DNA of 8,539 bases from UBA3071 sp965369635 (GTDB lineage: Bacteria > Chloroflexota > Anaerolineae > UBA3071): the NCBI GenBank assembly GCA_965369635.1, contig CBDURC010000132.1:1-8539 (forward strand), given 5' to 3'. Below, piece after piece: positions 1-5,905 of the stretch (positions are counted from its first letter, which is position 1; each line of letters starts with the position of its first letter). Below the pieces are notes generated by a model. It was not told where the DNA came from. It saw only the letters and a program-made list of their open reading frames with translations, and ran no database searches. The position numbers and the translations under genes are program-made.

Positions 1-2
1 CC

Positions 3-512
3 CGGCAGTTAGAAGCCCAGGCAGTCGATCTGACGGCCCGCTTCGCCAGGCACGGCACGTTGCCCCACCTGGTCATCCACGGCGACTACTATGCGGGCAA
101 TCTGCTGTTCGACGACGATAGTATCGTCGGCGTCGTGGATTATGATAAGGCCAATTGGCAGCCGCGTGTCGTCGAGTTGGCCGAGGCGCTGATCTACTTC
201 GCCTCGCCACGGCCTGGTCACCTGAAACACCTGGTCTACCCCAGTTTTCTGGAGTGGAAGCCGTTTGCAGGCTTCCTACAGGGCTACGCCCGTGCTGTCG
301 TGCTAGAGGAGAACGAAATAGGGGCTTTGCCGGATTACGTCTATTGCATCTGGTTCTCGGTCTCGCTCGAACACTTGCTGCAAAAGGGGACACGCCCGCC
401 CGAGGCGCTGGAGGCTTTGCGGGAGGTACTGGCGTTGGGCAACTGGGCGAGCGGTAACGCTGACCAGATGGTCAAAGTGGCCCGCTCGGCGATGCATAGC
501 GGTCTTTGTTGA
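3..512 (+). CDS. Aminoglycoside phosphotransferase-fold kinase, C-terminal part
   Basis: The reading frame is open at the left edge, so the N-lobe lies outside the window and the true start is not visible. The visible part holds the catalytic loop of the APH/choline-kinase fold, HGDYYAGNLLFD (positions 81-116), with the Asp base and metal-binding Asn. It is followed by VGVVDYDKA, whose Asp matches the metal-binding aspartate of the family, and then by a helical C-lobe. The family phosphorylates hydroxyls of small molecules (antibiotics, choline, homoserine, sugars) with ATP; nothing visible fixes the substrate. The last residues, after about position 490, overlap a HAD-like stretch read in another frame, so the natural C-terminus may have been altered by a deletion. 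The family call is strong; antibiotic resistance should not be assumed. Confidence 0.85.
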   Translation, partial: RQLEAQAVDLTARFARHGTLPHLVIHGDYYAGNLLFDDDSIVGVVDYDKANWQPRVVELAEALIYFASPRPGHLKHLVYPSFLEWKPFAGFLQGYARAVVLEENEIGALPDYVYCIWFSVSLEHLLQKGTRPPEALEALREVLALGNWASGNADQMVKVARSAMHSGLC

Positions 513-621
513 CGACACGTCGGGCCACGTGGGGGCCGCCCGGGCCTTGGGTCTGCAGGGGATACGCTTTGCGGCAGCCGAGGCATTGGCGAGCGAGTTG
601 GAGGACTTGCTCACCCACTAG
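484..621 (+). pseudogene. Remnant of a HAD-superfamily hydrolase C-terminus
   Basis: Read in frame 1 (codon GTC at 502-504 to TAG at 619-621), this stretch gives VFVDDTSGHVGAARALGLQG followed by IRFAAAEALASELEDLLTH. It matches the end of many HAD subfamily IA hydrolases: motif IV with two aspartates (VDD), the N/HVxAARxLGxxxIxF helix-strand, and a Leu-rich last helix. Motifs I to III are absent, no ATG, GTG or TTG start precedes it in frame, and its 5' part overlaps the end of the kinase gene in another frame. I infer that most of a HAD gene was deleted and its tail left behind the kinase. It is not the nearby complete HAD gene, whose motif IV reads VIEDSPSG. A frameshift in sequencing or assembly is possible but would not restore the missing three quarters. 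Confidence 0.6.
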
Positions 622-634
622 GAAAACGTATAAT
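607..634 (+). promoter_or_regulatory. Probable sigma-70-type promoter ahead of the dehydrogenase gene
   Basis: A perfect -10 box TATAAT lies at 629-634. A weak -35 candidate TTGCTC (607-612) stands 16 nt upstream, so transcription would start near 641 and leave a leader of about 78 nt before the ATG at 719. It sits directly after the HAD remnant and is the only convincing -10 I see in any intergenic gap, so it is the best candidate to drive the dehydrogenase and perhaps the sugar genes behind it. The -35 match is poor (3 of 6), so the call rests mainly on the -10. Confidence 0.5.
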
Positions 635-703
635 GTGGAACGCGACGATTGCTCATCATGCAATGCGCAGCACGCAACACGAGTCAGCAATGACTACATG
701 ACG

Positions 704-709
704 AGGAGG
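704..709 (+). promoter_or_regulatory. Shine-Dalgarno AGGAGG that sets the dehydrogenase start
   Basis: Three in-frame ATGs occur at 698, 710 and 719. AGGAGG at 704-709 abuts the ATG at 710, which is too close, and lies downstream of the ATG at 698. It stands 9 nt before the ATG at 719, which also gives the usual SDR N-terminus a few residues before the first strand. Confidence 0.75.
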
Positions 710-718
710 ATGAGTAAG

Positions 719-1435
719 ATGTTTGACTTCTCAGATCGGGTAGTGATTGTGACCGGCGCGGCCGGTAACCTGGGGCGAGCCGTCGCCCGGGCCTTCCAGG
801 CAGCGGGGGCCAAACTGGTGCTGGTGGATCGCGCCGCCGACCGCCTCCCGCGCCTGTTCCCCGAGCTGGCCGACTCACCCGACCACCTCCTGGCCACGTC
901 CGTTGATCTGACCAATCCTGAGGCAGTGCAAACGATGGTGGAGGAGACGGTCAAGCGTTTCGGCCGGGTGGATGTGCTGGTCAACACGGCGGGCGGCTGG
1001 CGTGGCGGGACACCGGTGCACGAAACGGACTTGCAAACCTGGGATTTCCTGCTCAACCTAAACGCTCGCACGGTGCTCATCGCTGGTCGTGCGGTCATCC
1101 CACACATGCTGGAGCAAGGCAGCGGACGCATCGTCAACGTGGCGGCGCGTGCGGGCATGAAGGGCACAGCCAAGAACGCGGCCTACGGCGCAGCCAAGAG
1201 CGCAGTGATCCGCCTGACCGAGAGCATGGCTGCCGAACTCAAGAAGCAGGGCCTCAACGTCAACTGCGTGCTGCCCAGCACCATAGACACGCCGCAGAAC
1301 CGGCAGGCGATGCCCAAGGCCGACCACAGTCGCTGGGTGGAGCCCGAAGCCATCGCCGACGTCATCCTCTTCCTGGCCTCTGATGCCGCCCGCGCCGTTC
1401 AAGGCGCGGCCATTCCGGTATACGGGAAAGGGTAG
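719..1435 (+). CDS. Short-chain dehydrogenase/reductase, probably NAD-dependent
   Basis: A 238-residue classical SDR, normal length for the family. The cofactor motif TGAAGNLG is at residues 12-19. Asp37 after the second strand favours NAD(H) over NADP(H). The NNAG-equivalent reads NTAG (89-92), and the active site has YGAAK (Tyr156, Lys160). The position 13 residues before Tyr156, normally the catalytic Ser, is Ala143 (VNVAARAG). The C-terminal part with VLPSTIDTP and the final PVYGKG resembles, from memory, a bacterial SDR group often annotated as oxidoreductase or 3-oxoacyl-ACP reductase; dihydropteridine reductase also lacks this Ser. Substrate is unknown. It lies 62 nt before ppgK with no terminator between, so co-transcription is plausible. 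The preferred start is ATG 719, set by AGGAGG at 704-709. Confidence 0.85.
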   Translation: MFDFSDRVVIVTGAAGNLGRAVARAFQAAGAKLVLVDRAADRLPRLFPELADSPDHLLATSVDLTNPEAVQTMVEETVKRFGRVDVLVNTAGGWRGGTPVHETDLQTWDFLLNLNARTVLIAGRAVIPHMLEQGSGRIVNVAARAGMKGTAKNAAYGAAKSAVIRLTESMAAELKKQGLNVNCVLPSTIDTPQNRQAMPKADHSRWVEPEAIADVILFLASDAARAVQGAAIPVYGKG

Positions 1436-1440
1436 TCAGT

Positions 1441-1477
1441 TCAGAGAAGCCAGGTTGTCCAAGAACTTGGTTTCTGA
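1441..1477 (+). other. Imperfect hairpin between the dehydrogenase gene and ppgK
   Basis: TCAGA (1441-1445) pairs with TCTGA (1473-1477), AA with TT, CCA (1450-1452) with TGG (1468-1470), then a G-U pair and GTT (1454-1456) with AAC (1464-1466). This makes about 14 pairs with bulged G at 1446 and 1449 and a 7-nt loop. No T-run follows, so it is not a typical intrinsic terminator. It may be a processing or stability element between cistrons, or chance. Confidence 0.35.
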
Positions 1478-1497
1478 GGTAGAGAGAAGAGGGGAAC

Positions 1498-2259
1498 ATG
1501 CAGATTCTGGGAATCGACATTGGCGGATCCGGCATCAAGGGAGCGCCGGTGGAAGTCAAGAGGGGTGTGCTGTCGGCAGAGCGCTACCGCATCCCCACTC
1601 CTCAGCCATCTACACCTGACGCCGTCGCCGACACGGTGGCCAAGATCGTCAAGCACTTCCGCTGGAAGGGGCCCGTTGGCTGCACCTTCCCCTCGGTGAT
1701 CAAGCGAGGCATCGTCTACAGCGCAGCCAACGTGGACAAGTCCTGGATTGGCACCAACGGCCGCAAGCTCTTGGAGAAGAAGAGTGGCTGCCCTGTGCTG
1801 TTGCTCAACGACGCCGACGCTGCCGGCATTGCCGAGATGACCTTTGGCGCCGGCAAGGACCGCATGGGCGTGGTCTTCGTGCTGACCTTCGGCACGGGTA
1901 TCGGCAGTGCTGTATTCGTTAACGGAGCGCTGATGCCCAACACCGAGTTGGGTCACATGAGGATGATAAGCCGCTCGCGCGGCATTGTGGAGGCTGAGCA
2001 CTACGCATCCGATCGCATCCGCAAGGAAGAGAGTCTCAGTTGGAAGAGGTGGGCAGCGCGGGTCAATGAGTATCTCAGCCTGATGGAGGCTCTTTTCTCT
2101 CCCGACCTGTTCATCATCGGGGGTGGCGTCAGCAAGAAGCACGACAAGTTCCTGCCCTTGCTGAAAAGCCGGGCCGATGTCGTGCCCGCCCAGCTATTGA
2201 ATGAGGCTGGCATCGTGGGCGCGGCCCTGGCAGCCAAGAGCCTGGCAAAGGTCAGGTAG
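1498..2259 (+). CDS. ppgK: Polyphosphate glucokinase (ROK family)
   Basis: A 253-residue ROK-fold sugar kinase that should phosphorylate glucose to glucose-6-phosphate in the cytoplasm, using inorganic polyphosphate and often ATP (EC 2.7.1.63). Seen: the phosphate-binding N-terminus GIDIGGSGIKGA (5-16), IPTPQPSTP (32-40), the conserved FP and SAANVDKSWIG (75-85), NDADAAG (104-110) with catalytic Asp105, GTGIGSA (132-138), PNTELGH (147-153) and IIGGGVSKKHDKFLP (206-220). The CxCGxxGC zinc motif of other ROK kinases is absent. Length and motifs fit PpgK better than ATP-only glucokinases or ROK repressors (no helix-turn-helix). The ATG at 1498 follows a GAGG-containing purine run (1487-1494). 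It is the entry step for the pentose-phosphate genes downstream. Donor preference cannot be read from the sequence. Confidence 0.92.
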   Translation: MQILGIDIGGSGIKGAPVEVKRGVLSAERYRIPTPQPSTPDAVADTVAKIVKHFRWKGPVGCTFPSVIKRGIVYSAANVDKSWIGTNGRKLLEKKSGCPVLLLNDADAAGIAEMTFGAGKDRMGVVFVLTFGTGIGSAVFVNGALMPNTELGHMRMISRSRGIVEAEHYASDRIRKEESLSWKRWAARVNEYLSLMEALFSPDLFIIGGGVSKKHDKFLPLLKSRADVVPAQLLNEAGIVGAALAAKSLAKVR

Positions 2260-2359
2260 GGCACAACTTTGGAAGATAACGATCGAACGTGTTTCAGGCA
2301 AGCAATCAGAAGACAAGGCTGCAATCCAGTGAGCAAGCGAATGACATAGGAGGACTGAG
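2260..2359. other. Gap between ppgK and tal-pgi
   Basis: One hundred bases without a gene. The only clear element is a strong Shine-Dalgarno AGGAGG (2348-2353), 6 nt before the tal-pgi ATG. I see no hairpin with a T-run and no convincing promoter, so read-through from ppgK is likely. Confidence 0.6.
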
Positions 2360-5152
2360 ATGAGCAAGCTACACGAACTGGCCGCACTGGGTCAGTCGAT
2401 CTGGTACGACAGCATCCGCCGAGCGCTGCTGGACTCTGGCGGACTCCAGGCACTGATAGAGGAAGGGGTGACCGGGGTCACCTCCAATCCATCCATTCTT
2501 GAAAAGGCCATTGCCGGCAGCGCTGACTACGACCAGGCCTTGCAGCAATTGGTGGTCGAAGGCAAGTCCGTAGTCGAGATCTACGAAACGCTGGTACTGG
2601 AAGACATCGGCCGCGCCGCCGATCTGCTGCGCCCAGTGTACGACCGCACGGACGGCGCCGACGGCTACGTCAGCCTGGAGGTCAGCCCCACGCTGGCCGA
2701 TGATACCGAAGGCACCATCGCCGAGGCGCGGCGGCTCTTCGCCGCCTTGGGTCGTCCCAACGTGATGATCAAGGTGCCGGCCACGCCCGAGGGCATCCCG
2801 GCCGTCGAAACCCTGATCGGCGAGGGTATCAACGTCAACGTCACGCTGATGTTCTCGCTGGCCCATTACGATGTGGTGGCTGAGGCCTACATCGCCGGGC
2901 TGGAAAAACTGGCGGCAGACGACAGTGACCTGAGCCGGGTAGCTTCAGTGGCCTCCTTCTTCGTCAGCCGAGTAGACACCGCCGTAGACCGCCAACTGGA
3001 CAATCTCCAATATCCAATATCCAACACCGAATCCCTGAAAGGCAAGATCGCCATCGCCAATGCCAAATCGGCCTACGCTCGTTTCCGCGAGACGTTCAGC
3101 GGCGAGCGCTGGGAGCGTCTGGCCGCGCAGGGCGCCCGCGTCCAACGGCCCCTGTGGGCTAGCACGAGCACTAAAAACCCGCTCTATCCCGACACGCTCT
3201 ACGTGGACGGCCTCATCGGGCCGGATACGGTCGACACCGTGCCACCGGCCACGCTCGACGCTTTCCACGACCACGGCACGGTAGCGCTCACACTGGAGGA
3301 AGGACTGGACGAGGCGCGTGACCAACTGGCCCGCCTGGCCGAGCTTGAGGTGGATCTGGACGCCATCACTCAGAAGTTACAGGACGACGGCGTGGCCGCT
3401 TTCGCCAAGTCCTTCGAGGCCCTTCTGACCAGCATCGCCGGGAAGCGTGACCGGCTGCTGGCCCCGCCTGAAGCGGGGCTGGCCGGGTGGCAGCAATTCT
3501 CCGCCAGCCTGGGAGAGCACCAGTCCGCTGTGGACGCTGCCCTGGCCGAGATGGTCGAGAACCGCATTCTGCCCCGCATCTGGGCCCACGACCACACCGT
3601 GTGGAAGCTAGAGCCTGCGGGTATCACCAACCGGCTGGGCTGGCTGCACACGGCCGAGGCGATGCAGGAAACTCTCCCCCGCCTGGAAGCGTTGGCCGAC
3701 CAGGTGCGCGCCGAGGGCTACACCCACGTGCTGCTCCTGGGCATGGGCGGTTCCAGCCTGGCTCCGGAGGTGTTCAGCAAGGTATTCACGGTAGGGACGA
3801 CCGGCCGGTCGCCCCTACTACTGGCCGTGCTGGATAGCACCGACCCTGGCGCCGTGTTATCCTACCTCGATCATCTCGACCTGGCCCGCACGCTCCTCAT
3901 CGTCGCCACCAAGTCCGGCACCACGGCGGAAACACTGTCCTTCTTCAAGTTCTTCTACAATCAGGTAGCCGATGTCGTGGGCGCGGATCGCACGGGTGAG
4001 CACTTCGTCGCCATCACTGACCCCGGCAGCCACCTGGCCGACCTCGCCGAACGCTACGGCTTCCGCGCCACTTTCCTCAACGACCCCAACATCGGCGGGC
4101 GCTATGCGGCCTTGTCGTACTTTGGGCTGGTGCCGGCAGCGCTGATCGGAGTGGATCTGCAAACGTTGCTCAACCGGGCGACGACCATGATGTGCAACTG
4201 CGAAGGCTGCAACCGCCCGATGAACGGCGACAACAACGGGGCGCGTCTGGGAGCGATCATGGGCGAACTGGCCAAGGCTGGCCGCGACAAGATCACGTTG
4301 GTCACCTCGCCGGCCATTGCCGGTTTCGGCGACTGGGTGGAACAGCTCATCGCCGAGAGCACGGGCAAGGAGGGCAAAGGCATCCTTCCTGTGGTCGGCG
4401 AGCCGCTGGGGCCGCCGGAGGTTTACGGCGACGACCGCTTCTTCGTCTACCTGCGGCTCGACGGCGACGACGGCCAGGACGCGGCAGTACAGGCACTGGA
4501 AGATGGTGGACACCCGGTAGTGCGCTTGCACCTGCGCGACCTGTGCGATCTGGGCGGGCAGTTCTTCCTCTGGGAGATAGCCACCGCCGTAGCCGGGCAG
4601 CGGCTGGGCATCAATCCATTCGACCAGCCCAACGTGGAGGCGGCCAAGGTGTTGGCCCGCCAGATGGTAGCCGAATACATGCAGAAAGGAGCGTTGCCTG
4701 AAGGCGAAGCGGCGCCGCTGACCGCAGAGGCCTTGAATGAGTTTCTTGCACAAGCACGCCAAGGAGATTACGTCACGCTGCAAGCCTATGTCCAACCGAC
4801 CGCCGAGACCGACGCCGCGCTGCTGGCGCTGCGCACCCGTCTGCGCGATCGCTTCCGACTGGCGACGACTGTGGGCTACGGCCCCCGCTTCCTGCACTCC
4901 ACGGGCCAACTGCACAAGGGCGACGGGGGCAACGGGCTGTTCATCCAGTTCACCGCCGATGACCCGCGCGACGCGCCCATCCCCGACGAGGCGGGATCGC
5001 CAGACTCGACGATGACCTTTGGCGTGCTCAAGGCGGCCCAAGCGCTGGGCGACTACCAGGCGCTGCGCGATGCCGGACGGCGGGTGATCCGCTTTCACCT
5101 GGGGGACGATGTGGTTGGCGGGCTGGAGCTATTGACGGAGGCGTTGTCTTGA
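2360..5152 (+). CDS. tal-pgi: Bifunctional transaldolase / glucose-6-phosphate isomerase
   Basis: A 930-residue fusion. Residues 1 to about 360 are transaldolase, moving a dihydroxyacetone unit between sedoheptulose-7-phosphate and glyceraldehyde-3-phosphate. TSNPS (41-45), the Schiff-base lysine in MIKVPAT (Lys138), KGKIAIANAK (227-236) and WASTSTKNPLYPDTLYVDGL (266-285) are present. Residues of about 380-930 are phosphoglucose isomerase, converting glucose-6-phosphate and fructose-6-phosphate. Visible are GMGGSSLAPEV (461-471), ATKSGTTAETL (516-526), NIGGRYAALSYFGLVP (577-592), WVEQLIAESTGKEGKG (659-674) with the likely catalytic Glu666, GINPFDQPNVE (750-760) and HSTGQLHKGDGGNG (846-859). 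Both active sites look intact. Such fusions are known in Chloroflexota, cyanobacteria and some other bacteria. Repeat-like DNA lies in frame at three sites: the 7-bp array (Tal), the junction hairpin and a 28-bp palindrome (Pgi). A Cys cluster CNCEGC is at 612-617. The stop overlaps the next gene. Confidence 0.95.
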   Translation: MSKLHELAALGQSIWYDSIRRALLDSGGLQALIEEGVTGVTSNPSILEKAIAGSADYDQALQQLVVEGKSVVEIYETLVLEDIGRAADLLRPVYDRTDGADGYVSLEVSPTLADDTEGTIAEARRLFAALGRPNVMIKVPATPEGIPAVETLIGEGINVNVTLMFSLAHYDVVAEAYIAGLEKLAADDSDLSRVASVASFFVSRVDTAVDRQLDNLQYPISNTESLKGKIAIANAKSAYARFRETFSGERWERLAAQGARVQRPLWASTSTKNPLYPDTLYVDGLIGPDTVDTVPPATLDAFHDHGTVALTLEEGLDEARDQLARLAELEVDLDAITQKLQDDGVAAFAKSFEALLTSIAGKRDRLLAPPEAGLAGWQQFSASLGEHQSAVDAALAEMVENRILPRIWAHDHTVWKLEPAGITNRLGWLHTAEAMQETLPRLEALADQVRAEGYTHVLLLGMGGSSLAPEVFSKVFTVGTTGRSPLLLAVLDSTDPGAVLSYLDHLDLARTLLIVATKSGTTAETLSFFKFFYNQVADVVGADRTGEHFVAITDPGSHLADLAERYGFRATFLNDPNIGGRYAALSYFGLVPAALIGVDLQTLLNRATTMMCNCEGCNRPMNGDNNGARLGAIMGELAKAGRDKITLVTSPAIAGFGDWVEQLIAESTGKEGKGILPVVGEPLGPPEVYGDDRFFVYLRLDGDDGQDAAVQALEDGGHPVVRLHLRDLCDLGGQFFLWEIATAVAGQRLGINPFDQPNVEAAKVLARQMVAEYMQKGALPEGEAAPLTAEALNEFLAQARQGDYVTLQAYVQPTAETDAALLALRTRLRDRFRLATTVGYGPRFLHSTGQLHKGDGGNGLFIQFTADDPRDAPIPDEAGSPDSTMTFGVLKAAQALGDYQALRDAGRRVIRFHLGDDVVGGLELLTEALS
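3000..3024 (+). repeat. 7-bp tandem repeat CCAATAT inside the transaldolase domain
   Basis: Two exact CCAATAT units (3007-3013, 3014-3020) are followed by CCAA and preceded by a degenerate unit ACAATCT (3000-3006). The array is A/T-rich against its G+C-rich surroundings. It is translated in frame as NLQYPISN (residues 215-222), in the loop between the DTAVDRQLD helix and KGKIAIANAK, where transaldolases vary in length. Confidence 0.65.
3461..3479 (+). repeat. Perfect hairpin at the Tal/Pgi domain junction
   Basis: GCCCCGC (3461-3467) and GCGGGGC (3473-3479) form a perfect 7-bp stem around the loop CTGAA; wobble and one C-G pair can extend it. It codes for APPEAGL (368-374), a Pro/Gly-containing segment that fits a flexible linker between the two enzyme domains. 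It may be a repeat-derived insertion or a chance product of G+C-rich codons. Confidence 0.4.
3791..3818 (+). repeat. 28-bp near-perfect palindrome translated within the Pgi domain
   Basis: The left arm GTAGGGACGACCGG (3791-3804) and the right arm CCGGTCGCCCCTAC (3805-3818) are reverse complements except at one pair (A3797). The reading frame crosses it without a stop, giving VGTTGRSPL (478-486) between PEVFSKVF and LLAVLDSTDP. From memory, a palindrome with this core is dispersed in Chloroflexota and some other genomes; I cannot verify that here. Confidence 0.8.
5137..5141 (+). promoter_or_regulatory. Shine-Dalgarno GGAGG inside the tal-pgi end, setting a TTG start
   Basis: GGAGG lies 7 nt before TTG 5149 and 19 nt before the next in-frame ATG (5161). 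The spacing favours the TTG, which overlaps the tal-pgi stop as TTGA and implies translational coupling. Confidence 0.65.
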
Positions 5153-5892
5153 TCCGGGCCATGATCTTCGATCTGGACGGCACGCTGGTGCAGACGGAGC
5201 GGCTCAAAGCCCTCTCCTACGCCCGCGCCGCCGTCGAATTGTGTCCTCACGAACTTACCGAAGAAGAAGTGATTGACGCCTTCAAAGAGGTGGTGGGCCT
5301 CCCGCGTTGGGAGGTGGCCTCGGCCCTGGTAGAGCGGTTCGGGCTGGAAGAAGCGGCCAGGGCGCGGATGGACGAGTTCGGGGTGAGCACTCCCTGGCAG
5401 GCATTCGTCCAGGTGCGGCTACATCACTACGAGGCCATGCTGTCCGACCCAGAGGTGCTGCGCTCCAATCAATGGCCGCACAACGTTGATCTGCTCGAGG
5501 CGGCGCGGCGTACCGGCTGCCAGACGGCGCTGGCCACCATGTCCCGCTGCGCCCAGGCGCGGCGCGTGCTGGAGGTGCTTGGCCTCATCGAGGCCTTCAA
5601 TTTCATCGCCACGCGGGACGACGTGGAGCAGGGCAAGCCTGATCCGGGGATCTACCAACTGGTGGCGCGGGAACTGAGCGTCCCCCCAGAAGAGTGCCTG
5701 GTCATCGAGGACTCGCCTTCCGGGGTGAAGGCGGCGCTGGCCGCAGGGATGTGGTGCATCGCCGTGACCACACCCTTCACTCGCCAGCGGATTCACGCCG
5801 AGGGGCTACTTGACGGGCGCTGGATCGTGGATGATCCGGACACGCTCATGGACGTGGTACGACAGATGGTTGCGGAACGACAGCGGGACTGA
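5149..5892 (+). CDS. HAD-superfamily phosphatase/phosphomutase, beta-phosphoglucomutase-like
   Basis: A 247-residue subfamily IA HAD protein with all four motifs: DLDGT (8-12; nucleophile Asp8 and acid Asp10), Thr130/Ser132 in ALATMS, Lys163 in GKPDP, and Glu187-Asp188 in VIEDSPSG. A helical C1 cap spans about residues 17-110. Such proteins hydrolyse small phosphomonoesters or act as beta-phosphoglucomutases; the sequence alone does not decide. Lying between tal-pgi and rpiA, it may remove a sugar-phosphate side product such as 2-phosphoglycolate or an abnormal hexose phosphate, or interconvert glucose phosphates; this is inference. The TTG start overlaps the tal-pgi stop by 4 nt; the alternative ATG 5161 would still keep Asp8 but has no well-placed Shine-Dalgarno. 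The following rpiA begins 13 nt after the stop. Confidence 0.88.
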   Translation: MIRAMIFDLDGTLVQTERLKALSYARAAVELCPHELTEEEVIDAFKEVVGLPRWEVASALVERFGLEEAARARMDEFGVSTPWQAFVQVRLHHYEAMLSDPEVLRSNQWPHNVDLLEAARRTGCQTALATMSRCAQARRVLEVLGLIEAFNFIATRDDVEQGKPDPGIYQLVARELSVPPEECLVIEDSPSGVKAALAAGMWCIAVTTPFTRQRIHAEGLLDGRWIVDDPDTLMDVVRQMVAERQRD

Positions 5893-5896
5893 GGGG
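5891..5896 (+). promoter_or_regulatory. Shine-Dalgarno GAGGGG overlapping the HAD stop, for the rpiA GTG start
   Basis: GAGGGG begins within the HAD stop codon (TGAGGGG) and stands 9 nt before GTG 5906. It supports GTG 5906 over longer in-frame readings that would run back into the HAD gene. Confidence 0.65.
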
Positions 5897-5905
5897 CAAA
5901 GTCAA

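Noticed and set aside
648..664. Stem ATTGC/GCAAT in the dehydrogenase leader
   Set aside because: Only 5 pairs with a 7-nt loop; no riboswitch or attenuator features around it.
506..718. N-terminal extension of the dehydrogenase frame
   Set aside because: The added residues are Arg/Trp/Cys-rich without SDR similarity, cross the TATAAT box and the HAD remnant, and lack a ribosome site; ATG 719 is better.
1970..1983. Hairpin GCCGC/GCGGC inside ppgK
   Set aside because: Five pairs in G+C-rich coding DNA is easily chance, although the adjacent ISRSRGIVEAEHYAS region may be a few residues longer than usual.
1441..2142. Minus-strand open frame (233 codons) opposite ppgK
   Set aside because: Shadow of ppgK; low-complexity composition and no family features.
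3857..5098. Long minus-strand open frame (413 codons) opposite tal-pgi
   Set aside because: It mirrors codon bias of the G+C-rich sense gene, shows no recognisable motif, and the + strand frame carries clear Pgi motifs throughout.
5298..5314. Hairpin CCTCCC/GGGAGG inside the HAD gene
   Set aside because: Only 6 bp, and the protein there (VGLPRWEVA) fits a normal HAD cap without length change.
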